A stretch of DNA of 64,000 nt from Cyrtodaria siliqua. Taxonomy: Eukaryota > Mollusca > Bivalvia > Adapedonta > Hiatellidae. The stretch is taken from contig JAWPHD010005080.1 of NCBI GenBank assembly GCA_037043455.1, positions 1 to 64,000 on the forward strand, read 5' to 3'. Made by a program: the position numbers and the translations under genes. How positions within the stretch are numbered: the first letter of the stretch is position 1; each line of letters starts with the position of its first letter. A model generated the notes under the pieces. That model saw only the letters and a program-made list of their open reading frames with translations. It was not told the origin of the DNA and made no database searches. This document shows positions 42,834 through 55,700 of this stretch, piece after piece.

Positions 42834-43171
42834 GGCTCTTTTATTGGTTACCTGAAATGTATTGGTAAGATTCTTTTCTGTAATTTGAACACAGAATCTA
42901 TTTACAGAAGTATCCGCGGCGCTGTTTTGTTTGTTTTTAATTATTTTCCCCAAAACAAGTAGCTAATTCAGCTGCCGAAGGCAGCTGACTCTTATATGGG
43001 TTTTATATCTGTCTATGGTTAACAGACTGTGACTCATGTAAGTGGCAATAAGCATGCTTTACAACTTGAATTTCTAGAGAACTCGTCTGAAAAACTCGAA
43101 TGATATAAACACATATTTTGTAATGTTGAAAGGTTACCATTTCACTTGCTGAAATGACGTTTTCGTAAACC
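42354..43171 (-). repeat. Exon segment B of the triplicated block
   Basis: 818 bp, an exact-length copy of 39,895-40,712 at an offset of 2,459 bp with a small number of substitutions. It includes the CAGCTGCC hairpin at 42,969-42,987 and is bounded on both sides by minisatellite. Confidence 0.95.
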
Positions 43172-44596
43172 AGACTGCTTTTCTGTTATTGTGGTACATA
43201 CTGTGAATGCTTTTCTGGTATCGTGGAACAGACTGTGAATGCTTTTCTTGATTGTGGAACAGACTGTGAATGCTTTCTGATATTGTGAAACAGACTTTGA
43301 ATGCTTTTCTGGTATTATGGACAGACTGTGAATGCTTTTCTGGTATTGTGGAACAGACTGTGAATGCTTTTCTGGTTTTGTGGTACAGACTGTGAATGCT
43401 TTTCTGGATTGCGGAACAGACTGTTAATGCTTTCTGGTATTGTGGACCAGACTGTGAATGCGTTTCTGGTATAGTCTGTGAATGCTTTCTGGTATTGTGG
43501 ACATACTGTGAATGCTTTTCTGGTATTGTGGTACAGACTGTGAATGCTTTTCTGGTATTGTGGTACATACTGTGAATGCTTTTCTGGTATTGTGGACAGA
43601 CTGTGATTGCTTTTCTGGTATTGTGGAATTGACTGTGAATGCTTTTCTGGTATTGTGGTACAGACTATGAATGCTTTTTTGGTATTGTGGTTCAGATTGT
43701 GAATGCTTTTCTGGTATTGTGGTACATAATGTGAATGCTTTTCTGGATAGTGGAATAGACTGTGAATGCTTTCTGGTATTGTGGAACATACTGTGAATGC
43801 TTTTCTGTTATTGTGGTACAGACTGTGAATGCTTTTCTGGTATCATTGAACAGACTGCGAATGCGTTTCTGGTATTGTGAAACAGACTGTAAATGCTTTT
43901 CTGATATTGTGGAACAGACTATGATGGCTTTTGTGGTATTGTGGTACAGACTGTGAATGCTTTTCTGGTATTGTGGTACATACTGTGAATGCTTTTATGT
44001 TATTGTGGACAAACTGTGATTGCTTTTCTGGTATTGTGGTACAGACTGTGAATGCATTTCTGGATTGTGGAATAGACTGTGAATGCTTTCTGGTATTGTG
44101 GAAGAGACTGTGAATGCTTTTCTGGTATTATGGACAGACTGTGAATGCTTTTCTGGTATTGTGGTACAGACTGTGAATGCTTTTCTGGTATTGTGGTACA
44201 GACTGTGAATGCCTTTCTGGTATTGTGGTACATACTGTGAATGCTTTCCTGGATTGTGGAATAGACTGTGAATGCTTTCTGGTATTGCGGAACATAATTT
44301 GAATGCTTTTCTGGTATTGTGGACAGACTGTGAATGCTTTTCTGGTATTGTGGTACAGACTGTGAATGCTTTTCTGGTATTGTGGTGCATACTGTGAATG
44401 CTTTTCTGGTATTGTGGTACATACTGTGAATGCTTTTCTGGTATTTTGGAACAGACAGACTGTAAATGCTTTTCTGATATTGTGGAACAGACTGTGAATG
44501 CTTTTTTGATATTGTGGGACAGACTATGATGGCTTTACTGGTATTGTGGAACAGGCTGTGAATGCCTTTCCGGTATTGTGGAACAGACTGTGAATG
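43172..44596 (-). repeat. 32-bp minisatellite, block 2
   Basis: The same repeat family between exon copies B and C. Many variant units follow the order of block 1 (for example the GATATTGTGGGACAGACTATGATGG run just before each exon copy), so the block was duplicated together with the exon segment; it is about 216 bp shorter. Confidence 0.97.
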
Positions 44597-45076
44597 TTTA
44601 TTCTGGCTTACATTCTCAGTCGGGGTATTCGGTTTGTTCGATAATAGCCCACACTCATCAATGACTGCCTTTGCACCTGCAGATTTCATCTGAGTATCCA
44701 AACATCCACTTGGTAAGTTAAATGTAGATCGCCCCTTTTCTTGTATTTCACTTCTATCCCAAGAATTGTTTGCAAATTGTGCATCTGTCAAAGCACACAT
44801 ATTTGTACTAGTTCGCTGGTCCCCGTTTTCAAAGTCTATCCGTTTATGCATTGCCCTTGCCTCCATGCCCTTTATTCCAGTAGTATTATCGCTATCAAAA
44901 GGCTCCTTTACAAATGTTGCATCTGTCAAATCACCCACATTGGCTATCATCGCTTTTCCGCATTCGAAGCCTTTTCTTTTATAAACTGCTTTTGCTCGAG
45001 CCAAGTACTTCGCTTTTTGTCTAATTATTTCGCGTGGGCCGAGTGTTTTAACTGCATTACCTGGCTTGCTAACCAT
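44000..45076 (-). pseudogene. Exon copy C fused in frame to minisatellite
   Basis: ATG at 45,076 opens the same 160-codon N-terminal segment as the death-domain gene, then runs at about 44,597 into minisatellite in the same frame as copy B (NVSQNK|HSQSVPQYRK) and ends at 44,000, 358 codons in all. B and C therefore share one junction and probably descend from one event. Copy C has TGG>TGT-type drift in the 5' region (ATCCGTGGCG for ATCCGCGGCG) but no internal stop. Expression is unknown. Confidence 0.75.
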
Positions 45077-45414
45077 GGCTCTTTTATTGTTTACCTGAAA
45101 TGTATTGGTAAGATTATTTTCAGTAATTTGAACACAGAATCTATTTACAGAAGTATCCGTGGCGCTGTTTTGTTTGTTTTTAATTATTTTCCCCAAAACA
45201 AGTAGCTAATTCAGCTGCCGAAGGCAGCTGACTCTTATATGGGTTTTATATCTGTCTATGGTTAACAGACTGTGACTTATGTAAGTGGCAATAAGCATGC
45301 TTTACAACTTGAATTTCTAGAGAACTCGTCTGAAAAACTCGAATGGTATAAACACATATTTTGTAATGTTGAAAGGTTACCATTTCACTTGCTGAAATGA
45401 CGTTTTCGTAAACC
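44597..45414 (-). repeat. Exon segment C of the triplicated block
   Basis: 818 bp at an offset of 2,243 bp from copy B, highly similar to A and B, with the hairpin at 45,212-45,230. Confidence 0.95.
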
Positions 45415-46448
45415 AGACTGCTTTTCTGTTATTGTGGTACAGACAGTGAATGCTTTTCTGGTATCGTGGAACAGACTGCGAATGTCTTTCTGGTATTGTG
45501 GACAGGCTGTGAATGCTTTTCTTGATTGAGGAACAGACTGTGAATGCTTTCTGGTATTGTGAAACAGACTTTGAATGCTTTTCTGGTATTGTGGACAGAC
45601 TGTGAATGCTTTTCTTGAATGTGGAACAGACTGTGAATGTTTTCTGATATTGTGAAACAGACTTTGAATGCTTTTCTGGTATTATGGACAGACTGTGAAT
45701 GCTTTTCTGGTATTGTGGTACAGACTGTGAATGCTTTTCTGGTATTGTGGTACAGACTGTGAATGCTTTTCTGGATTGCGGAACAGACTGTGAATGCGTT
45801 TCTGGTATAGTCTGTGAATGTTTTCTGGTATTGTGGACATACTGTGAATGCTTTTCTGGTATTGTGGTACAGACTGTGAATGCTTTTCTGGTATTGTGGT
45901 ACATACTGTGAATGCTTTTATGGTATGGTGGACAGACTGTGATTGCTTTTCTGGTATTGTGGTACAGACTGTGAATGCTTTTCTGGTATTGTGGTACAGA
46001 GTGTGAATGCTTTTCTTGATTGTGGAATAGACTGTGAATGCTTTTCTGGTATTGTGGAACAGACTATGAATGCGTTTCTTGTATAGTCTGTGAATGCTTT
46101 CTGGTATTGTGGTACATACTGTGAATGCTTTTCTGGTATTGTGGTACAGACTGTGAATGCTTTTCTGGTATTGTGGTACATACTGTGAATGCTTTTATGG
46201 TATTGTGGACAGACTGTGATTGCTTTTCTGGTATTGTGGTACAGACTGTGAATGCTTTTCTGGTATTGTGGTACAGAGTGTGAATGCTTTTCTGGATTGT
46301 GGAATAGACTGTGAATGCTTTTATGGTATTGTGGACCGACTGTAAATGCTTTTCTGGTATTGTGGACAGACTGTGAATGCTTTTCTGGTATTGTGGTACA
46401 TACTGTGAATGCTTTTCTGGTATTGTGGTACAGACTGTGAATGCTTTT

Positions 46449-49400
46449 CTGGTATTGTGGTACATACTGTGAATGCTTTTATGGAATTGTGGACAGACTG
46501 TGATTGCTTTTCTGGTATTGTGGTACAGACTGTGAATGCTTTTCTGGTATTGTGGTACAGAGTGTAAATGCTTTTCTGGATTGTGGAATAGACTGTGAAT
46601 GCTTTTATGGTATTGTGGACCGACTGTAAATGCTTTTCTGGTATTGTGGTACAGACTATGAATGCTTTTTTGGTATTGTGGTTCAGATTGTGAATGCTTT
46701 TCCGGTATTGTGGTACATAATGTGAATGCTTTTCTGGGTAGTGGAATAAACTGTTAATGCTTTCTGGTATTGTGGAACATACTGTGAATGCTTTTCTGGT
46801 ATTGTGGTAGAGACTGTGAATGGTTTTCTGGTATTGGGGTACATACTGTGAATCCTTTTCTGTTATTGTGGTACAGACTGTGAATGCTTTTCTGGTATCA
46901 TTGAACAGACTGCGATTGCGTTTCTGGTATTGTGTACCAGACTGTTAATGCTTTTCTGATATTGTGAGACAGACTGTGATGGCTTTTGTGGTATTGTGGT
47001 ACAGACTGTGAATGCTTTTCTGGTATTGTGGTACATACTGTGAATACTTTTATGTTATTGTGGACAAACTGTGATTGCTTTTCTGGTATTGTGGTACAGA
47101 CTGTGAATGCATTTCTGGATTGTGAAATAAACTGTGAATGCTTTCTGGTATTGTGGAACAGACTGTGAATGCTTTTCTGGTATTATGGACAGACTGTGAA
47201 TGCTTTTCTGGTATTGTGGTACAGACTGTGAATGCTTTTCTGGTATTGTGGTACAGACTGTGAATTCTTTTCTGATATTGTTTGACAGGCTATAATGGCT
47301 TTTCTCGTATTGTGGAACAGACTGTAAATGCTTTTCTGATATTGTGGAACAGACTGTGAATGCTTTTCTGATATTGTGGGACAGACTATATGGCTTTTCT
47401 GGTATTGTGGAACAGACTGTGAATGCTTTTTTGATATTGTGGTACATACTGTGAATGTTTTTCTGGTATTGTGGTACAGACTGTGAATGCTTTTCTGGTA
47501 TTGTGGACAGACGGTAAATGCTTTTCTGGAGTGTTGAACAGACTGTGAATGCTTTTATGGTATTGTGGGACAGACTGTGAATGCTTTTCTGGTATTGTGG
47601 TACAGATTGTGAATGCTTTGCTGTTATTGTGGAATAGACTTTGAATGCTTTTCTGGTATTGTGGAACAGACAGAATGCTTTTCTGGTATTGTGAAACAGA
47701 CTGTTAATGCTTTTCTGGTATTGTGGAACAGACTGTGAATGGTTTTCTGGTATTGTGGACAGACTGTGAATGTTTTCCTGGTATTGTGGAACAGACTGTG
47801 AATACTTTTCTGGTATTGTGGGACATACTGTGAATAATTTTCTGGTATTGTGGACAGACAGTGAATGCTTTTCTAGATTGTGAAATAGACTGTGAATGCT
47901 TTTATGGTATTGTGGGACAGACTGTGAAAGCTTTTCTGGTATTGTGGACAGGCTGTTAATGCTTTTCTTGATTGTGGAACAGACTGTGAATGCTTTCTGG
48001 TATAGTGAAACAGACTGTGAATGCTTTTCTGGTATTGTGGTACAGACTGTGAACGCCTTTCTGGTATTGTGGAACAGACTGTGAACGCTTTTCTGGTATT
48101 GTGGTACATAGTGTGAATGCTTTTCTGGTATTGTGGACAGACTGTGAACGCTTTTCTAGTATTGTGGTACAGACAGTGAACGCTTTTCTGGTATTGTGGA
48201 ACAGACTGTGAACGCTTTCCTGGTATTGTGGTACAGACTTTGAATGCTTTTCTGGTATTGTGGAACAGACTGGGAGTGCTTTTCTGATATTCTGGAACAG
48301 ACTGTGAATGCTTTTCTGGAATTGTGGACAGACGGTGAATGCTTTTCTGGTATTGTGGAACAGACTGTGAATGTTTTCTGGTATTGTGGACATACTATGA
48401 ATGCTTTTCTGGTATAGTGGTACAGACTGTGAATGGTTTTCTGGATTGCGGAACAAACTGTGAATGCTTTTCTGGTATTGTGGACAGACTGCGAATGCTT
48501 TTCTGGTATTGTGGTACTGACTGTGAATGCTTTTTCAGGAGGAACAGACCAGACTGTGAATGCTTTTCTGGAATTGTGGCACAGACTGTGAATGCTTTTC
48601 TGGTATTGTGGCACAGATTGTGAACTATTTTCTGGTATTGTGGAACATACTGTGAATGCTTTGCTGGTATTGTGGTACAGACTGTGAATGCTTTTCCGGT
48701 ATTGTGGAACAGACTGTGAATGCTTTTCTGGTATTGTGGAACAGACTGTTAATGCTTTTCTGGTATTGTGGTACAGACAGAATGCTTTTCTGGTATTGTG
48801 AAACAGACTGTTAATGCTTTTCCGGAATTGTGGAACAGACTGTGAATGCTTTTCTGGTATTGTGGAACAGACTGAATTCTTTCTGGTATTGTGGACAGAC
48901 TGTGAATGTTTTCCTACTATTGTGGAACAGACTGTGAATGCTTTCTGGTATTGTGGACAAATTGTGAATGCTTTTCTGGTATTGTGGACAGACTGTGAAT
49001 GCTTTTCTGGATTGCGGAACAGACTGTGAATGCTTTTCTGATATTGTGGAACAGACTGTGACTGCTTTTCTGATATTGTGGGACAGACTATTTGGCTTTT
49101 CTGATATTGTGGCACAGACTGTGAATGCTTTTCTGGATTGAGGAACAGACGGTAAATGCTTTTCTGATATTGTGGAACAGACTGTGAATGCTTTTCAGAT
49201 ATTGTGGGACTGTTTATATGGCTTTTCTGGTATTGCGGAACAGACTGTGAATGCTTTTCTGGTATTGTGGAACAGACTGTGAATGCTTTTCTGGTATTGT
49301 GAAACAGACTGTGAATTCTTTTCTGATATTGTTTGACAGACTATGATGGCTTTTCTCGTATTGTGGAACAGACTGTAAATGCTTTTCTGATATTGTGGAA

Positions 49401-49576
49401 CAGACTGTGAATGCTTTTCTGATATTGTGGGACAGACTATATGGCTTTTCTTGTATTGTGGAACCGACTGTGAATGCTTTTTGGTATTGTGGTACATACT
49501 GTGAATGCTTTTCTGGTATTGTGGTACAGACTGTGAATGCTTTTCTGGTATTGTGGTACATACTGTGAATGCTTTT
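46449..49576. repeat. 3,128-bp higher-order repeat, copy 1
   Basis: A distinctive succession of variant units recurs exactly 3,128 bp downstream. Landmarks at 46,986, 47,873, 48,339 and 48,814 have partners at 50,114, 51,001, 51,467 and 51,942. One marker is the unusual GCTTTTTCAGGAGGAACAGACC unit at about 48,530 and 51,658. Boundaries are approximate because flanking units are generic. Confidence 0.9.
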
Positions 49577-52500
49577 CTGGTATTGTGGTACATACTGTGA
49601 ATGCTTTTATGGTATTGTGGACAGACTGTGATTGCTTTTCTGGTATTGTGGTACAGACTGTGAATGCTTTTCTGGTATTGTGGTACAGAGTGTGAATGCT
49701 TTTCTGGATTGTGGAATAGACTGTGAATGCTTTTATGGTATTGTGGACCGACTGTAAATGCTTTTCTGGTATTGTGGTACAGACTATGAATGCTTTTTTG
49801 GTATTGTGGTTCAGATTGTGAATGCTTTTCCGGTATTGTGGTACATAATGTGAATGCTTTTCTGGGTAGTGGAATAAACTGTTAATGCTTTCTGGTATTG
49901 TGGAACATACTGTGAATGCTTTTCTGGTATTGTGATAGAGACTGTGAATGGTTTTCTGGTATTGTGGTACATACTGTGAATCCTTTTCTGTTATTGTGGT
50001 ACAGACTGTGAATGCTTTTCTTGTATCATTGAACAGACTGCGATTGCGTTTCTGGTATTGTGTACCAGACTGTTAATGCTTTTCTGATATTGTGAGACAG
50101 ACTGTGATGGCTTTTGTGGTATTGTGGTACAGACTGTGAATGCTTTTCTGGTATTGTGGTACATACTGTGAATACTTTTATGTTATTGTGGACAAACTGT
50201 GATTGCTTTTCTGGTATTGTGGTACAGACTGTGAATGCATTTCTGGATTGTGAAATAAACTGTGAATGCTTTCTGGTATTGTGGAACAGACTGTGAATGC
50301 TTTTCTGGTATTATGGACAGACTGTGAATGCTTTTCTGGTATTGTGGTACAGACTGTGAATGCTTTTCTGGTATTGTGGTACAGACTGTGAATTCTTTTC
50401 TGATATTGTTTGACAGACTATAATGGCTTTTCTCGTATTGTGGAACAGACTGTAAATGCTTTTCTGATATTGTGGAACAGACTGTGAATGCTTTTCTGAT
50501 ATTGTGGGACAGACTATATGGCTTTTCTGGTATTGTGGAACAGACTGTGAATGCTTTTTTGGTATTGTGGTACATACTGTGAATGTTTTTCTGGTATTGT
50601 GGTACAGACTGTGAATGCTTTTCTGGTATTGTGGACAGACGGTAAATGTTTTTTTGGAGTGTTGAACAGACTGTGAATGCTTTTATGGTATTGTGGGACA
50701 GACTGTGAATGCTTTTCTGGTATTGTGGTACAGATGGTGAATGCTTTGCTGTTATTGTGGAATAGACTTTGAATGCTTTTCTGGTATTGTGGAACAGACA
50801 GAATGCTTTTCTGGTATTGTGAAACAGACTGTTAATGCTTTTCTGGTATTGTGGAACAGACTGTGAATGGTTTTCTGGTATTGTGGACAGACTGTGAATG
50901 TTTTCCTGGTATTGTGGAACAGACTGTGAATACTTTTCTGGTATTGTGGGACATACTGTGAATAATTTTATGGTATTGTGGACAGACAGTGAATGCTTTT
51001 CTAGATTGTGAAATAGACTGTGAATGCTTTTATGGTATTGTGGGACAGACTGTGAAAGCTTTTCTGGTATTGTGGACAGGCTGTTAATGCTTTTCTTGAT
51101 TGTGGAACAGACTGTGAATGCTTTCTGGTATAGTGAAACAGACTGTGTATGCTTTTCTGGTATTGTGGTACAGACTGTGAACGCCTTTCTGGTATTGTGG
51201 AACAGACTGTGAACGCTTTTCTGGTATTGTGGTACAAAGTGTGAATGCTTTTCTGGTATTGTGGACAGACTGTGAACGCTTTTCTAGTATTGTGGTACAG
51301 ACAGTGAACGCTTTTCTGGTATTGTGGAACAGACTGTGAACGCTTTCCTGGTATTGTGGTACAGACTTTGAATGCTTTTCTGGTATTGTGGAACAGACTG
51401 GGAGTGCTTTTCTGATATTCTGGAACAAACTGTGAATGCTTTTCTGGAATTGTGGACAGACGGTGAATGCTTTTCTGGTATTGTGGAACAGACTGTGAAT
51501 GTTTTCTGGTATTGTGGACATACTATGAATGCTTTTCTGGTATAGTGGTACAGACTGTGAATGGTTTTCTGGATTGCGGAACAAACTGTGAATGCTTTTC
51601 TGGTATTGTGGACAGACTGCGAATGCTTTTCTGGTATTGTGGTACTGACTGTGAATGCTTTTTCAGGAGGAACAGACCAGACTGTGAATGCTTTTCTGGA
51701 ATTGTGGCACAGACTGTGAATGCTTTTCTGGTATTGTGGCACAGATTGTGAACTATTTTCTGGTATTGTGGAACATACTGTGAATGCTTTGCTTGTATTG
51801 TGGTACAGACTGTGAATGCTTTTCCGGTATTGTGGAACAGACTGTGAATGCTTTTCTGGTATTGTGGAACAGACTGTTAATGCTTTTCTGGTATTGTGGT
51901 ACAGATAGAATGCTTTTCTGGTATTGTGAAACAGACTGTTAATGCTTTTCCGGAATTGTGGAACAGACTGTGAATGCTTTTCTGGTATTGTGGAACAGAC
52001 TGAATTCTTTCTGGTATTGTGGACAGACTGTGAATGTTTTCCTACTATTGTGGAACAGACTGTGAATGCTTTCTGGTATTGTGGACAAATTGTGAATGCT
52101 TTTCTGGTATTGTGGACAGACTGTGAATGCTTTTCTGGATTGCGGAACAGACTGTGAATGCTTTTCTGATATTGTGGAACAGACTGTGACTGCTTTTCTG
52201 ATATTGTGGGACAGACTATATGGCTTTTCTGATATTGTGGAACAGACTGTGAATGCTTTTCTGGATTGAGGAACAGACGGTAAATGCTTTTCTGATATTG
52301 TGGAACAGACTGTGAATGCTTTTCAGATATTGTGGGACTGTTTATATGGCTTTTCTGGTATTGCGGAACAGACTGTGAATGCTTTTCTGGTATTGTGGAA
52401 CAGACTGTGAATGCTTTTCTGGTATTGTGAAACAGACTGTGAATTCTTTTCTGATATTGTTTGACAGACTATGATGGCTTTTCTCGTATTGTGGAACAGA

Positions 52501-52704
52501 CTGTAAATGCTTTTCTGATATTGCGGAACAGACTGTGAATGCTTTTCTGATATTGTGGGACAGACTATATGGCTTTTCTGGTATTGTGGAACCGACTGTG
52601 AATGCTTTTTGGTATTGTGGTACATACTGTGAATGCTTTTCTGGTATTGTGGTACAGACTGTGAATGCTTTTCTGGTATTGTGGTACATACTGTGAATGC
52701 TTTT
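49577..52704. repeat. 3,128-bp higher-order repeat, copy 2
   Basis: The tandem partner of 46,449-49,576. Scattered single-base differences are seen (for example CAGATAGAATGC for CAGACAGAATGC near 51,903). The CAGGAGGAACAGACC-containing part recurs a third time at about 54,690 (offset 6,160 from copy 1). Confidence 0.9.
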
Positions 52705-55700
52705 CTGGTATTGTGGTACAGACTGTGAATGCTTTTCTGGTATTGTGAAACAGACTGTGAATGCTTTTCTGGTATTTTGGTACAGACTGTGAACGCTTTT
52801 CTGGTATTGTGGAACAGACTGTGAACGTTTTTCTGGTATTGTGGTACATACTGTGAATGCTTTTCTGGTATTGTGGACAGACTGTGAACTCTTTTCTGGT
52901 ATTGTGGAACAGACTGAGAATACTTTTCTGGTAATGTGGACAGAATATGAATATTTTCCTGGTATTGTGGAACAGACTGTGAATGTTTTCTGGTATTGTT
53001 GACAGACAGTGAATCCTTTTCTGGTATTGTGTACAGACTGTGAATATTTTGTGGATTGCGGAATAGACTGTGAATGCTTTTCTAGTATTGTGGACAGACT
53101 GTCAATGCTTTTCTGGTATTGTGGTACTGACTGTGAATTCTTTTCTGGTATTGTGAAACAGACCATACTGTTAATGCTTTTCTGGTATTGTGGCACAGAC
53201 TGTGAATCTTTTTCAGGTATTGTGGAACATACTGTGATGCTTTTCTGGTATTGTGAAACAGACTGTGAATGCTTTTCTGGTATTGTGGAACAGACTGTGA
53301 ATACTTTTCTGGTATTGTGGACAGAATGTCAATGTTTTCCTGGTATTGTGGAACAGACTGTGAATGTTTTCTGGTATTATGGACAGACTGTGAATGCTTT
53401 TCTGGTATTGTGTAGAGACTGTGAATATTTTCTGGTATTGTGAAACAGACTGTGAATGCTTTTCTGGTATTGTGGAACAGACGGTGAATGCTTGTCTGGT
53501 ATTGTCGACAGAATGTCAATGTTTTCCTGGTATTGTGGAACAGACTGTGAATGCTTTCTGATATTGTAGACAAACAGACTGTGAATGCTTTTCTGATATT
53601 GTGAAACAGACTGTATGCTTTTTTGATATTGTGGGACAGACTATGAAGGCTTTTCTGGTATTGTGGAACAGACTGTAAATGCTTTTCTGATATTGTGGAA
53701 CAGACTGTGAATGCTTTTCTGATATTCTGGGACAGACTATATGGCTTTTGTGGTATTGTGGAACAGACTGTGAATGATTTCTGGTATTGTGTTACAGATT
53801 GTGAATGCTTTGCTGTTATTGTGGAACAGACTTTGAATGCTTTTCTGGTATTGTGGAACAGACAGAATGCTTTTCTAGTATTGTGAAACTGACTGTTAAT
53901 GCTTTTCTGGTATTGTTGAACAGACTGTGAATGGTTTTCTGGTATTGTGGACAGACTGTGAATGTTTTCCTGGTATTGTGGAACAGACTGTGAATGCTTT
54001 TCTGGAATTGTGGGACATACTGTGAATGTTTTTCTGGTATTGTGGACAGACAGTGTATGCTTTTATAGATTGTGGAATAGACTGTGAAAGCTTTTCTGGT
54101 ATTGTGGACAGGCTGTTAATGCTTTTCTTGATTGTGGAACAGACTGTGAATGCTTTCTGGTATAGTGAAACAGACTGTGAATGCTTTTCTGGTATTGTGG
54201 TACAGACTGTGAACGCCTTTTTGGTATTGTGGAACAGACTGTGAACGCTTTTCTGGTATTGTGGTACATACTGTGAAAGCTTTTCTGGTATTGTGGACAG
54301 ACTGTGAACGCTTTTCTAGTATTTTGGTACAGACAGTGAACGCTTTTCTGGTATTGTGGAACAGACTGTGAACGCTTTCCTGGTATTGTGGTACAGACTT
54401 TGAATGCTTTTCTGGTATTGTGGAACAGACTGGGAGTGCTTTTCTGGTATTGTGGAACTGACTGTGAATGCTTTTCTGGAATTGTGGACAGACGGTGAAT
54501 GCTTTTCTGGTATTGTGGAACAGACTGTGAATGTTTTCTGGTATTGTGGACATACTGTGAATGCTTTTCTGGTATAGTGGTACAGACTGTGAATGGTTTT
54601 CTGGATTGCGGAACAAACTGTGAATGCTTCTCTGGTATTGTGGACAGACTGCGAATGCTTTTTTGGTATTTTGGTACTGACTGTGAATGCTTTTTCAGGA
54701 GGAACAGACCAGACTGTGAATGCTTTTCTGGAATTCTGGCACAGACTGTGAATGCTTTTCTGGTATTGTGGCACAGATTGTGAACTGTTTTCTGGTATTG
54801 TGGAACAGACTGTGAATGCTTTTCTGGTATTGTGGTACAGACTGTGAATGCTTTTCCGGTATTGTGGAACAGACTGTGAATGCTTTTCTGGTATTGTGGA
54901 ACAGACTGTAAATGCTTTTCTGATATTGTGGGACAGACTATGATGGCTTTTCTGGTATTGTGGAACAGACTGTAAATGCTTTTCTGATATTGTGGAACAG
55001 ACTATGAATGTTTTTCTGATATTGTTGGACAGACTTTATGGCTTTTCTGGTATTGTGGAACAGACTGTGAATGCTTTTCCGGATTGTGGAACAGACAGAA
55101 TGCTTTTCTGGTATTGAGAAACAGACTGTGAATTCTTCTCTGGTATTGTGGAACAGACTGTAAATCCTTTTCTGATATTGTGGAACAGACTGTGAATGGT
55201 TTTCTGATATTCTGGGACAGACTATAGGGCTTTTTTGATATTGTGGAAACTACTGTGAATGCTTTTCTGCTATTGTGGAACAGACTGTGAATGCTTTTCT
55301 GGTATTGTGGAACAGACTGTGAATGCATTTCTGGTATTGTGGAACAGACTGTGAATGCTTTCTGGTATTGTGGACAGACTGTGAATGATTTCCTACTATT
55401 GTGGAACAGACTGTGAATGCTTTCTGGTATTGTGGACAAATTGTGAATGCTTTTCTGGTATTGTGGACAGACTGTGAATGCTTTTCTGGATTGCGGAACA
55501 GACTGTGAATGCTTTTCTGATATTGTGGAACAGACTGTGAATGCTTTTCTGGATTGCGGAACAGACGGTAAATGCTTTTCTGATATTGTGGAACAGACTG
55601 TGAATGCTTTTCTGACATTGTGGGACTGTTTATATGGCTTTTCTGGTATTGCGGAACAGACTGTGAATGCTTTTCTGGTATTGTGAAACAGACTGTGAAT

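Noticed and set aside
48339..48623. Plus-strand Cys-rich frames (DCECFSGIV type) as secreted peptides
   Set aside because: They are the other strand of the same minisatellite, broken by TGA in one phase, with no signal peptide pattern or start context.
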